Origin: Pedobacter insulae
Lineage (GTDB): Bacteria > Bacteroidota > Bacteroidia > Sphingobacteriales > Sphingobacteriaceae
Length of the DNA: 64,000 nt
Direction of reading: 5' to 3'
NCBI RefSeq assembly: GCF_900113525.1
Contig: NZ_FOPP01000008.1
Location: forward strand, 62,001 to 126,000
Below are positions 43,174 to 52,354 of this stretch, piece by piece. Numbering within the stretch: the stretch's first letter is position 1; each line of letters starts with the position of its first letter. Made by a program: the position numbers and the translations under genes. Below the pieces are notes generated by a model that saw only the letters and a list, made by a program, of their open reading frames with translations, was not told where the DNA came from and searched no databases.

Positions 43174-43542
43174 ATGGAAATTAAAGGAAAAGTACACGAA
43201 GTTGGGGCATTACAACAAGTAAGTGAAACGTTTAAAAAACGTGATTTAATTATAGAATACGCAGAAAATCCAACTTACCCAGAGTATATTAGGTTCGAAG
43301 CTTTACAAGATAAAACGGCATTGTTCGACTCGTTGAAACCAGGTGATGAGGTTGAGGTATCATTCAACTTGCGTGGTCGTCCGTGGACAAATAAAGAAGG
43401 AGTTACTTCTTATTTTAATAGTTTAGTAGTTTGGCGCTTAACTGCTTTAACCAACACAGCAGCCGGAGCAGCTGCTCCACAATATGCACCACCAGTTGAT
43501 TTAAATGCGGCTGCAGGTGAGGAAGATGATCTTCCATTTTAA
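43174..43542 (+). CDS. DUF3127 OB-fold-like protein with SSB-type tail
   Basis: A 122-residue protein from the ATG at 43174 (MEIKGKVHEVGALQQVSETFKKRDL); a TTG at 43147 is possible but does not match the family start. It has the DUF3127 pattern, an OB-like beta barrel: LIIEYAENPTYPEYIRFEAL and GDEVEVSFNLRGRPWTNKEG. The C-terminus is a linker and then GEEDDLPF, which mimics the acidic tip of SSB (DDDIPF) that recruits repair proteins. I infer a role in DNA metabolism. A terminator hairpin follows. Confidence 0.85.
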   Translation: MEIKGKVHEVGALQQVSETFKKRDLIIEYAENPTYPEYIRFEALQDKTALFDSLKPGDEVEVSFNLRGRPWTNKEGVTSYFNSLVVWRLTALTNTAAGAAAPQYAPPVDLNAAAGEEDDLPF

Positions 43543-43571
43543 GATCTTTTTTAAGCAAAACAATTTTAGAC

Positions 43572-43605
43572 AATGCTGTTTCTTAATAGGAACAGCATTT
43601 TTTTT
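43572..43605 (+). terminator. Intrinsic terminator after the DUF3127 gene
   Basis: AATGCTGTTTC (43572-43582) pairs with GGAACAGCATT (43589-43599), with one G.T pair, followed by a run of T (43598-43605). Confidence 0.8.
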
Positions 43606-43624
43606 GTAGTGTATTCGCTGTACG

Positions 43625-43640
43625 TGTTAAAAAGTGTTAA
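43625..43640 (+). promoter_or_regulatory. TGTTAA direct repeat upstream of the RprX/RprY-like operon
   Basis: TGTTAA at 43625-43630 and 43635-43640, a 10-bp period. It is 27 nt upstream of a TATTTTTG -7 element (43668-43675) that precedes the ATG at 43687. Likely site of the operon's own response regulator (inference). Confidence 0.45.
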
Positions 43641-43686
43641 AACGAGGCTATTTAGGTATTAATCAACTATTTTTGAGCAATATAGC

Positions 43687-45525
43687 ATGAAGAAAAGTAG
43701 TTTGTTGATAATTACGGTATTAATGACGCTGGCATTGTTAGGCGTTTTTGTAATGCAATTGTATTATATTAAGGAATCCTATAAGCTTAAATCTGAACTT
43801 TTTGACCAAAATGTGAATGCTGCATTAAATGCGGTAGTGAATAAGGTTCAAAAGAAAAATGCCTTTGTACACATCAATAAGAAGGGTAGTGAAATCCAAA
43901 CAAAAAAGGAGAAAGGCATAAAAAGTCAGATGGATGCGATTGTTGCCTTTAAACTTAAATTTAAGGAAAGTGAAAATCTAAGAAAGTTTAAGCAAGAGCA
44001 ACAGGTCTTTAATTATTTAAATTTTCAGGATAGCGCCATCAAGGCTACTTTTTTTTCGCCGGTAATGATTACGGAGGGGCAGTATAAACTCTATTCGGGA
44101 CCAAATGCCAAATCTAACGAGATTGGCTTAGACATACAGGATATTAGGGATAATACGGGGAAGCTGATTAAAAGGAATGTAAGTCCGCGCATACCCCGTA
44201 TTAAACAGGATCTGGAAATGGGCAGGCTTCCCGATACGATCAGGTACCTAGCTTTTAATCCGCAAGACTTTCTTCCCATTTTCGTTGGCTTTCCCTCAAG
44301 TGATCCAGATTTAGTTGCCAAATTTAAGCTCGAGGACGCAAAAGCGGAACGTAAATATCAAATGGAATTGAGTAGTCTGTATGCCGATACCCTTAGTTTA
44401 TACAATGATGAAAGCTTAACAATCTTACAGGATGTAGCAACAGAAATGGATGATCCAAATATCCCTTTAAAACAAAGAATTCCATCCAAGGAGTTTTTGG
44501 ATACCTTGATTAAAAAAGAAATGCTCAACAAGGATATCACACTTGATTACAGTTATTGGATAACACCGGTAAGAAACAAAAAAGAGGTTATCTATCAAAA
44601 TGCATCTCATTCAGCTATATTGCCCATTGCTGATAATGCTTATGCGCATAGCTTATTTAGCAATGATTTAATAAGAGATCCTGGTATGCTATATGTTAGT
44701 TTTCCAAATAAAAACTCTGCTATACTGGAAAATTTATTTGCTACAATGGCCTCTTCAGTTGGCCTGTTATTGGTATTGATTTTCATTTTTACCTATACCA
44801 TTTATGCTATCATCAGACAGAAAAAGCTATCAGAAATGAAAACTGATTTCATCAATAACATGACGCACGAATTTAAAACACCAGTTGCCACTATTATGAT
44901 TGCGAGTGAGGCCTTAAAGGATCCGGATGTTGTAACAGATAAAAATAGGATAGGCCGATTGGCGGGTATTATTTATGATGAAAATGTAAGACTGGGAAAT
45001 CACATTGAACGTGTTTTAAACGTAGCTCGATTAGAAAATAAGGAGCTGAAACTTGAATTAAGTCCTGTAGATTTAAATGACTTAGTGAGTGCGGTGGTAG
45101 ATAGCATGGATTTACAGTTGAAAAAGAAAGATGCCGACGTAACTTTAAGTTTAGCGGCCAATACCGCTGTTATTATGGGAGATGAATTACACCTTTCTAA
45201 CGTGATTTATAACTTGATCGATAATGCGAATAAATACAGTGTCAACTCCCCAAGAATTAGTATTAGTACGAAGAACACAGCTAAACAAATTACCTTAACT
45301 ATAACAGATGAAGGCATTGGCCTTACGAAGGATCAAACTAAGAGAATATTTGATCAATTTTACAGGGTGCCGACGGGTAATTTACATGATGTGAAAGGTT
45401 TTGGATTGGGCTTAAATTATGTACAGGATATTGTTGGCAAAATGGGGGGGAGCATTAAGGTACAGAGTGAAAAGGATAAGGGTACAACTTTCGAAATCAC
45501 ATTACCATTTAAACATAGCAATTAA
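43687..45525 (+). CDS. Sensor histidine kinase, RprX-like
   Basis: A 612-residue kinase. Helices at about 6-26 and 352-376 enclose a large periplasmic domain of some 320 residues. Then come the HisKA box FINNMTHEFKTPV with H394, the ATPase domain with N box, DEGIGL and GFGLGLNYVQ. Strong similarity of layout to RprX of Bacteroides, a kinase controlling envelope and antibiotic responses. The next gene, an OmpR-type regulator, starts 4 nt later. The expected stimulus is in the envelope, but the ligand is unknown. Confidence 0.88.
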   Translation: MKKSSLLIITVLMTLALLGVFVMQLYYIKESYKLKSELFDQNVNAALNAVVNKVQKKNAFVHINKKGSEIQTKKEKGIKSQMDAIVAFKLKFKESENLRKFKQEQQVFNYLNFQDSAIKATFFSPVMITEGQYKLYSGPNAKSNEIGLDIQDIRDNTGKLIKRNVSPRIPRIKQDLEMGRLPDTIRYLAFNPQDFLPIFVGFPSSDPDLVAKFKLEDAKAERKYQMELSSLYADTLSLYNDESLTILQDVATEMDDPNIPLKQRIPSKEFLDTLIKKEMLNKDITLDYSYWITPVRNKKEVIYQNASHSAILPIADNAYAHSLFSNDLIRDPGMLYVSFPNKNSAILENLFATMASSVGLLLVLIFIFTYTIYAIIRQKKLSEMKTDFINNMTHEFKTPVATIMIASEALKDPDVVTDKNRIGRLAGIIYDENVRLGNHIERVLNVARLENKELKLELSPVDLNDLVSAVVDSMDLQLKKKDADVTLSLAANTAVIMGDELHLSNVIYNLIDNANKYSVNSPRISISTKNTAKQITLTITDEGIGLTKDQTKRIFDQFYRVPTGNLHDVKGFGLGLNYVQDIVGKMGGSIKVQSEKDKGTTFEITLPFKHSN

Positions 45526-45529
45526 AAAT

Positions 45530-46222
45530 ATGAAGAAGATCTTATTAGTTGAGGATGATCCTAACTTAGGCTTATTATTACAAGATTACCTACAATTAAA
45601 AGGCAAATTTGATGTGGTTTTGTGTACCGATGGGGAAGAGGGGCTTAAGGCTTTTAATAAGCATAGCTTTGATCTTTGTATTTTAGATGTAATGATGCCT
45701 AAAAAAGATGGTTTTACGTTGGGAAAAGAAATTAGGAAAGTTAATGAGCAAGTACCTATTATTTTTGCAACGGCAAAGGCTATGATGGAGGATAAAGCCT
45801 CTGCATATGATTTGGGTGGTGACGATTACATTACCAAACCTTTTAGAATAGAAGAATTATTGCTTAGGATAAATGCGCTGTTAAAACGTGTTTCTAAGGA
45901 TAATGCTGCTGTAGAACTGCAACAAACAAACTTTGAGATTGGAAAATATACTTTTGATTATACTACTCAATTAATCCATTTTAACGGGCAACAACAAAAA
46001 TTATCGACCAAAGAAGCTGAATTATTACAATTACTTTGTTTGAAGAAAAATTCTGTGCTAACCAGGGAAGAAGCGCTTTTAAGTATTTGGCATGATGACA
46101 ACTACTTTAACGGCAGGAGTATGGATGTTTTTTTAAGTAAATTACGGAAGTATCTTAAGGAAGATCCAAAAGTAGAAATCTTAAATGTACACGGAAAAGG
46201 CTATAAATTATTGGTCAACTAA
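45530..46222 (+). CDS. OmpR-family response regulator, RprY-like
   Basis: A 230-residue regulator. I start it at the ATG at 45530 (MKKILLVEDDPNLGLLL), 4 nt after the kinase, because a longer frame from 45419 is internal to the kinase. Receiver: E8/D9/D10, phospho-acceptor D53, K103 in YITKPF. The C-terminal winged helix (about 130-229) has STKEAELLQLLC and GRSMDVFLSKLRKYL, for DNA binding to direct repeats. Resembles RprY. Direct TTAACA-like repeats upstream of its operon, the receptor operon and htrA make those candidate targets. Confidence 0.92.
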   Translation: MKKILLVEDDPNLGLLLQDYLQLKGKFDVVLCTDGEEGLKAFNKHSFDLCILDVMMPKKDGFTLGKEIRKVNEQVPIIFATAKAMMEDKASAYDLGGDDYITKPFRIEELLLRINALLKRVSKDNAAVELQQTNFEIGKYTFDYTTQLIHFNGQQQKLSTKEAELLQLLCLKKNSVLTREEALLSIWHDDNYFNGRSMDVFLSKLRKYLKEDPKVEILNVHGKGYKLLVN

Positions 46223-46234
46223 TGCCTTTGCGCA

Positions 46235-47011
46235 CTAAAGCATAAATTCCTTCAATGCTTGTTGGGCATAATCTCCCCAATTTTTTAAGGCTTCTTTAAG
46301 GGTTTTACTTAATCCAGCGTTGGTTAGGGGTTTCCCTTTGGTAGGGGCTTTTAACTTATTGTCGGCCATAGGCTGGTCGACCACACTTGTTGCAAACCAA
46401 GTTATATGTTCATAAGGTAGCGCTACTCCTAATATCATGCCAGGTAGGCCGGTAAAAGACTCTGGTCCGCCAGACACCGGTATTTCATCGGTATAAAATG
46501 CGACTACATAAATGGAATCCATAATTAAAGCATTTGCTCTTCTGCAATCATAGCCCGCGATATTGCGAATCTCATTAGTGATTTTCCAGTTTATTTTTCT
46601 AGTACTGTCTTTAACCAAGTAGGTTTCTTCATAAACTTTCTTTTGAGCAATGCTTGTTTGCGCAATAGTGTTAGTAGCAATTACATTATTCTGTTGCGCT
46701 GCTCCAAAACCACCAAAAAAATCGTTTGTATTTGTTTCGGGCTCTATGGGTGTAAAAAGTGTTTGATTATTGGAAAATGCCAATGTACTTTTTAACACAT
46801 TAAACTGACTTTGTTTTTTCTGATACTCCTCAAAGAACATCGGTAAATAAGAGTCTTTGGGGTTTTTTCTAATCATTTCCTTTATAAGGGCATGCATATT
46901 CACTTTTTTCTCGAAAGTGATTAGCCCCTGGGTTGAGAAACGCTTATTTTGGGCGAAAACGAAATGCGTTAGTAAGATTAAAAAGGCAAGGATATATTGT
47001 TTTAGTTTCAT
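46235..47011 (-). CDS. GLPGLI family protein
   Basis: A 258-residue secreted protein (signal peptide 1-20). The family-defining GLPG appears at 188-191 in FTGLPGMILG, and upstream is EVKDSTRKINWKITNE and GYDCRRANA with the conserved C156 region. GLPGLI proteins are found next to TonB receptors in Bacteroidota, perhaps as their processing or surface partners, but the role is not established. Here the receptor gene is 8 nt upstream, and the two form an operon. Confidence 0.93.
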   Translation of the reverse strand: MKLKQYILAFLILLTHFVFAQNKRFSTQGLITFEKKVNMHALIKEMIRKNPKDSYLPMFFEEYQKKQSQFNVLKSTLAFSNNQTLFTPIEPETNTNDFFGGFGAAQQNNVIATNTIAQTSIAQKKVYEETYLVKDSTRKINWKITNEIRNIAGYDCRRANALIMDSIYVVAFYTDEIPVSGGPESFTGLPGMILGVALPYEHITWFATSVVDQPMADNKLKAPTKGKPLTNAGLSKTLKEALKNWGDYAQQALKEFML

Positions 47012-47019
47012 AAGAAAAT

Positions 47020-49809
47020 TTATTTTTTTACACCTCCCATCTTATTGAAATCCCAAATTAAGGAGAACATAAAATAGCGTTTAATGGTATTGTATTTTGT
47101 TTGTGTAATAGTGCTGGCACTGGCATATCGCTGGAAACCAGTATTTTGATTAAGCAAATCGTTACCTGACAGACTTAATTTCAGGTTGTCGCCTTTAAAA
47201 AAAGTTTTGCTAACCGAGGAGTTGACAATGGTTTGTTCGAAGCTTTGATCAAAAGATGCTGTTTTGGCAGTGTAATTATATCTGGCATCACTGCTTATTT
47301 GAATTTTGGCTGGGAGGTAAATGGTAAAGCTTCCATAACCTGCATAACTTAGTCCGTTATTATTGATGTTCTCATTTAGAGAAGACTGCTGTGTATTGTA
47401 TGCTGGACCAAAACTAATATTAAAACTATATTTCTTTTCTTTGTGCTTGCTCAAGCCAACACCTGCATTGTAACTATTGTTTTTGGTTTCATTAAGCACA
47501 TCATTTACATAATTGTAGGACGTATTTCCGCTCATTCCTAATTCAACATCCACACTCAACTCAATTTTCTTTATTTTTTTAGAAAAATAACTATTTACGT
47601 AGTAGTTAGTTGGTGTTTCATCTTTCAAATTGATGAACTGATATTGTGACTTTCCAGTTAGTTTGTCTGTTGTTGTATTGTTAACGATTTGGTTATTCGT
47701 AAAGTTAAAGGATCCATAGAAGAACAACGATGTATTAGAAATGACTTTGAACGAGTTATATTCAAAGTTAAAATTATTGGAATATGAAGGTTTCAAGTTA
47801 GGATTACCTATTGGAATGTTTAAAACGTCATCGTTTACTGCAACAGGTTGCAGTTGGCTAACGCTTGGCTGACTTGTACGTCCGTTATAAGAAAGGCCGA
47901 ACGCTCTATATTGAGAGAACCTATATTGATATCTGGCTTGTGGCATCCAATTGACAAAGGTTCTTTCGTAGCTGATATCATTCACTTTGTCTAGCTGATC
48001 GAAATTAACCGTGTTGAGTTTAAGTCCCCCATTTAACGTAGATTTTTTATGTTTATAGCTTAAGATAGCGCCCCCTTGATTTGACAATTGCTGACTTGTA
48101 AAATTATTACTGAATTGGTTGTCGAGCATGTCGTATTGACCAGGAGTGGAGGCGTTGTACGATTTACGATCAGCACTTGCATTGTTTATGCTCAAACCAT
48201 AATTTAAGACAACTGACAACTTCTTGTTGATCGGTTCTGTGTAGGTGAGGTTAGTGAAAAAGAAAGAATTGCTGGCTTTATTGGTCTTAAGCTGATCGGT
48301 AAGCTCCGTTTTATTGAGGACTCCATTGACGTCGAAAAATTCATTTTTCGAATATAAATACCCCTCACTATTCCGCTCATTAATCATCTGGCTCAGGTTT
48401 AAAGAATAATTTCTTCCGGGTTTTTTGAGTTTTTTAGTGTAAAATGCTGAAACGTTAAAGATTTGTTCATCTCCTTTATTGTCCAGGTCTCTTAATTCTG
48501 TATTTAATAAGGAGTTGTCTTCCCTTCTTCCTTCGCTGCTAAAGTTATTTGCTGTTTCATTATTTTTGGAAGTTCCTGAAACGGTTACTTTTAGGTTGCT
48601 GGTGGTGTCTAATTTTATTTGATAGGTAGCATCCAGTTTATGCCTAAAGATATAATTGTTTGTTAATTGGTCTTGGTTACTATTAATGATTCCTTCGGGG
48701 AGATTTCTTTGTGTCAGGATATTTTTTGTGCCATCAACTCTTAACGAACCAATTTTATAGTTCGTATTGATCGATTCCTTATCGTCATTCCACTTGAGGT
48801 CGTAATGGGCCCCTGCGTTTCTTGCGATCGGAATTCCTTCGCCATTATACCTTCCTCCCCATGATTCAAGCTCATCTCCGCCGCCGCCCATTATCATCAT
48901 ACCGCCGTCAATAAATTGGACATCTCCACCGCCCCCACCATATTTATTGTTGTCGTCCCAACTTAACCCTGTTTTGCCTGTATTACTAGCTGTACCAAAG
49001 AAGGAGAATTTTTCCTTTGCCTTAAACTTATTGAAAAGGACCTGGCCTGCGTAAAAATCATCCGTGCCGCCACCAATGTCCACTTTTCCAAAAAAACCAT
49101 TCTTTTTATCTTCTTTTAACTTGATGTTAATAGTTTGAGTTTTTTCTCCATCATCAACGCCTGTAAATGATGCCTGATCACTTTTCTTTTCATACAGTTG
49201 TACTTTATCAACCATATCAGCACGGAGGTTTTTTGTAACTAAGGTGGGATCATCACCAAAAAACTCCTCACCATCTACTAAAACCTTTGGAACCGTTTTA
49301 CCTTGGGCTGTAATCTTCCCATCTTTATCTACCTGTATGCCCGGTAATTTTCTCAAGAGATCTTCAACCTTATCATTCGGTTGTATGGTATAACTTCCGG
49401 CATTAAATTCGGTTGTATCACCTTTAATTTTTATTGCCGCTGCCTGTCCTTTAATGATTACTTCATTTAGTAAGGTTGCCTTGAGTTTCATGTTAACGGT
49501 TCCAAAATTGAAACTCAAATTTCCTTCATCTAATTTAAAATGATAGACATAATCGGCATATTCTGGATAAGTAAGGAGGAGGATGAAATTCCCGCTACGC
49601 ATAGGCTGTATTTCAAAAGCGCCATTTTCTGCTGCTCTTGTGAACTTATAAAGCGTAGAATCCTTGGCATTAAGAATACTAATAGTTGCATTACGAAGCT
49701 TAGTGTTCGCTGCCGAATCGGCAACAATTCCTTTGATGTAGGATGGGCTTTGGGCGAATACACAGATGCAAAGAGCGCATAAAAAAAAGGTGAGGCTTAA
49801 TTTCTTCAT
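47020..49809 (-). CDS. TonB-dependent outer-membrane receptor (OMP_b-brl_3 type), GLPGLI partner
   Basis: A 929-residue outer-membrane protein. Signal peptide 1-19; carboxypeptidase-regulatory-like domain about 25-115; plug with VIIKGQAAAIKIKGDTTEF, LLRKLPGIQVDKDGKITAQG and KVLVDGEEFFGDD; then a barrel that ends FSLIWDFNKMGGVKK. It has the same plug pattern as the receptor at 11191. A run of Gly/Met/Asp (GGGGGDVQFIDGGMMIMGGGGDE) sits in the barrel region. The promoter region is packed with direct and inverted repeats (49837-49910). Confidence 0.92.
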   Translation of the reverse strand: MKKLSLTFFLCALCICVFAQSPSYIKGIVADSAANTKLRNATISILNAKDSTLYKFTRAAENGAFEIQPMRSGNFILLLTYPEYADYVYHFKLDEGNLSFNFGTVNMKLKATLLNEVIIKGQAAAIKIKGDTTEFNAGSYTIQPNDKVEDLLRKLPGIQVDKDGKITAQGKTVPKVLVDGEEFFGDDPTLVTKNLRADMVDKVQLYEKKSDQASFTGVDDGEKTQTINIKLKEDKKNGFFGKVDIGGGTDDFYAGQVLFNKFKAKEKFSFFGTASNTGKTGLSWDDNNKYGGGGGDVQFIDGGMMIMGGGGDELESWGGRYNGEGIPIARNAGAHYDLKWNDDKESINTNYKIGSLRVDGTKNILTQRNLPEGIINSNQDQLTNNYIFRHKLDATYQIKLDTTSNLKVTVSGTSKNNETANNFSSEGRREDNSLLNTELRDLDNKGDEQIFNVSAFYTKKLKKPGRNYSLNLSQMINERNSEGYLYSKNEFFDVNGVLNKTELTDQLKTNKASNSFFFTNLTYTEPINKKLSVVLNYGLSINNASADRKSYNASTPGQYDMLDNQFSNNFTSQQLSNQGGAILSYKHKKSTLNGGLKLNTVNFDQLDKVNDISYERTFVNWMPQARYQYRFSQYRAFGLSYNGRTSQPSVSQLQPVAVNDDVLNIPIGNPNLKPSYSNNFNFEYNSFKVISNTSLFFYGSFNFTNNQIVNNTTTDKLTGKSQYQFINLKDETPTNYYVNSYFSKKIKKIELSVDVELGMSGNTSYNYVNDVLNETKNNSYNAGVGLSKHKEKKYSFNISFGPAYNTQQSSLNENINNNGLSYAGYGSFTIYLPAKIQISSDARYNYTAKTASFDQSFEQTIVNSSVSKTFFKGDNLKLSLSGNDLLNQNTGFQRYASASTITQTKYNTIKRYFMFSLIWDFNKMGGVKK

Positions 49810-49836
49810 ATAGACGGGTTTGGAAGGCGTAATATA

Positions 49837-49910
49837 TAACTATACATTTAATACTAAAAGTATAGTTACAAACTTTAACATTTGATAACAAACTTTAACA
49901 TTTGTTACAC
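49837..49910 (-). promoter_or_regulatory. Regulatory region of the receptor-GLPGLI operon: hexamer array and dyad
   Basis: On the forward strand the TTAACA-like hexamers GTTACA (49865), TTAACA (49875), ATAACA (49885), TTAACA (49895) and TTACAC (49905) lie exactly 10 bp apart. A 9-bp dyad, TAACTATAC (49837-49845) and GTATAGTTA (49860-49868), spans a -7-like TACTTTTA (reverse strand, 49855-49862). Confidence 0.5.
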
Positions 49911-49996
49911 GATTGTAATGGTGGGTATTTTTAACCTAAAATGTGCGAATAGAATCAAAACATGTATATTGAGCGATCGGTGATTTAGAGGAGAAG

Positions 49997-52297
49997 ATGA
50001 TACACGAATTAGAACAATTACAGCCCGCTCAACTTGCGGCAAAATTTATTAATTTAACTTCCCGTCATATTTTCCTTACAGGAAAAGCGGGTACAGGTAA
50101 GACTACTTTTTTGCGTAATTTAATTTCTTTGACGCATAAAAAATCTGTTATTGTTGCCCCAACAGGTATTGCTGCCATCAATGCTGCAGGAGTCACTATA
50201 CATTCTCTTTTTCAACTTCCATTTGGGACTTATTTACCGAAAAATTCCACAGCTGATTTGGCTACAGCGCACCAACACTATAATACACCTAAATCTATCA
50301 TCCGGCATTTGAGTATGAATGCCACAAAGCGTCGGATTTTGTTGGATATGGAATTGCTTATTATCGATGAAGTTAGTATGCTCAGAGCGGATTTGTTGGA
50401 CGCTATTGATATGGTTCTGCGTTATGTGCGGAAAAATAATTCAGCAAGTTTTGGAGGCGTGCAAGTTTTATTTATCGGGGATTTGCATCAATTGCCGCCT
50501 GTGGTTAAGCAAAATGAATGGGGATTGTTAAGTGGGTTTTATAAAAGCATTTATTTTTTCGACGCACTCGCTTTAGCAGAAAGTAAACCAGTGTATATAG
50601 AACTCGAAAAGATATACCGGCAGGCTGATGAGGTTTTTATTGATCTTTTAAATAATCTTAGGAACAATCAGATAACACAGCGGGATCTAGAACTGCTCCA
50701 ACAATATTATCGGGCGGATTTTAAGCCTAATTTGAGTGACAACTACATTACACTTACTACACACAATCAAAAAGCAGAAACCCTTAACAGAGATAGTTTA
50801 TCGGAGCTGAGCGCTAAAAGTTACTTTTACCCAGCGGCCGTAGATAAGGAGTTTCCAGAGACTGCCTTTCCTGCAGAAAAGTCATTGGAATTAAAAGTTG
50901 GGGCGCAAGTAATGTTTGTTAAGAATGATCCCACAGGGGAACAGCGTTTTTTTAACGGTAAAATTGCGGTTGTTATTTCCTTAAGTGATGAGTTGATTAA
51001 AGTTAAAGCCGAGGGATCCGATCAGATTATAGTTGTAGAGAAATACATTTGGAAAAACATACGATATAATACAAATAAGGTAACTAATGAAATTGAGGAA
51101 GAGGTAGTAGGTACATTTACCCAGTTTCCACTAAAACTGGCCTGGGCAATAACTGTGCATAAAAGTCAGGGCCTAACTTTTGATAAAGCAATTGTGGATT
51201 TGGGAGATGCCTTTGCCCCTGGGCAAATTTATGTCGCACTATCTCGTTTACGCACATTGAAAGGGTTAATTCTAACCTCTCAATTATCTGGAAGATCTAT
51301 TAGACAAGATCCGAACGTAAGTTATTTTGCAAGATTAAAAGAACAGCAGGAAAACCTGGGTTTACAGATCAAAAGAGAAAGTGATGCGTTTTTAAGAAAT
51401 TATATCTTACAGAGTTTTGATTTTAGCACACTTGATAATTATGTTTTCGAACATGTTTTTAGTTATAAAAAAGATGAAAAGCGCTCTACGAAACAAAAGC
51501 ATTTATTATGGGCTATTAAGTTGCAGCAGGAGCTCATGTCATTAAAGGTAAATGCAGATAAATTCTCGAGGCAAATTGAACGGCTGTTTTTTGTTGACGA
51601 CGAGACCACTAAAAATCTTCGATTAGCGCGAACAACAGCAGCGGAAAATTATTTTAATCCACAAATTGTAAAACTCAGTGATTCGATTTTTGAACTGATC
51701 GAACTTGTTAAAACAGAAAAACAGACCAAGGAGTATCTGGTTGAACTTTTTGAGATGGAGGCGATGTTTTATGAGCAGTTTAAGAAAATGAGAAAGGCTA
51801 AAGCCATGTTAACCGCCAGTTTAAATGGAGTGGAACTTACGAAAGAAAGTTTAAGCGGTTTGTTTAACGAGACAAAAAGAGCGGAACAAATTCAAAAAGC
51901 ATATAGGATGCCTAATAGTGAAGAATTTAATCCAAGTACTGCAGACAGTTTTAGAAAGGTACGGGCTTCGAAAAAAGAGAAGTTGCCTAAAGTCCCTAAA
52001 GAAGACACCAAGGATGTTACACTTAGTTTATTGAAGCAGGGGAGAACAGCGGAAGAAATTGCAAGAGAACGAAAAATGACTTTAGGTACGATTGAAGGTC
52101 ATATCGCCTATTTTGTGGCAAAACAGGAATTAGATCCTAAACTATTTATACCAGCCAAGAAATTAAACGCTATGTTAGAAGCTATTAATCAATTAAAATC
52201 CATCAAACTTAACGATCTTCGGGATCATTTAGGAAGAGGTTACTCCTATAGCGAAATTAAAATTGCTGTAGCCGCTCATTTAGCTGAAGGGCATTAA
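49997..52297 (+). CDS. PIF1-like SF1 helicase with C-terminal HTH_40 domain
   Basis: A 766-residue helicase. N-terminal Walker A GKAGTGKTT (29-37), then TPGIAAINAAGVTIHSLF-like motif Ia, Walker B LLIIDEVSM, QLPPV and the UvrD/RecD-like KSQGLTFDKAIVDLG and VALSRLRTLKGL near residues 385-425. The last 100 residues include a helix-turn-helix (AEEIARERKMTLGTIEGHI) of HTH_40 type, typical for this subgroup. It is preceded by GAGGAG, a strong Shine-Dalgarno for a Bacteroidota gene. Likely a DNA repair or recombination helicase. Confidence 0.88.
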   Translation: MIHELEQLQPAQLAAKFINLTSRHIFLTGKAGTGKTTFLRNLISLTHKKSVIVAPTGIAAINAAGVTIHSLFQLPFGTYLPKNSTADLATAHQHYNTPKSIIRHLSMNATKRRILLDMELLIIDEVSMLRADLLDAIDMVLRYVRKNNSASFGGVQVLFIGDLHQLPPVVKQNEWGLLSGFYKSIYFFDALALAESKPVYIELEKIYRQADEVFIDLLNNLRNNQITQRDLELLQQYYRADFKPNLSDNYITLTTHNQKAETLNRDSLSELSAKSYFYPAAVDKEFPETAFPAEKSLELKVGAQVMFVKNDPTGEQRFFNGKIAVVISLSDELIKVKAEGSDQIIVVEKYIWKNIRYNTNKVTNEIEEEVVGTFTQFPLKLAWAITVHKSQGLTFDKAIVDLGDAFAPGQIYVALSRLRTLKGLILTSQLSGRSIRQDPNVSYFARLKEQQENLGLQIKRESDAFLRNYILQSFDFSTLDNYVFEHVFSYKKDEKRSTKQKHLLWAIKLQQELMSLKVNADKFSRQIERLFFVDDETTKNLRLARTTAAENYFNPQIVKLSDSIFELIELVKTEKQTKEYLVELFEMEAMFYEQFKKMRKAKAMLTASLNGVELTKESLSGLFNETKRAEQIQKAYRMPNSEEFNPSTADSFRKVRASKKEKLPKVPKEDTKDVTLSLLKQGRTAEEIARERKMTLGTIEGHIAYFVAKQELDPKLFIPAKKLNAMLEAINQLKSIKLNDLRDHLGRGYSYSEIKIAVAAHLAEGH

Positions 52298-52304
52298 CTA
52301 AATG

Positions 52305-52350
52305 AGATTGCTTCGTACCTCGCAATGACGTTTTCGTACCTCGCAATGAC
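52305..52350. repeat. Tandem copy of the TTCGTACCTCGCAATGAC repeat
   Basis: The 18-mer occurs at 52312-52329 and 52333-52350, the first within AGATTGCTTCGTACCTCGCAATGAC (52305-52329). It is half of the palindrome at 19155-19250. It fills the gap between convergent helicase and dapF genes. Confidence 0.8.
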
Positions 52351-52354
52351 ATAG

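Noticed and set aside
49868..49904. Two 17-bp direct repeats as a mobile element target duplication
   Set aside because: No element lies between them (only 3 nt), and the 10-bp hexamer periodicity explains the repeat better.
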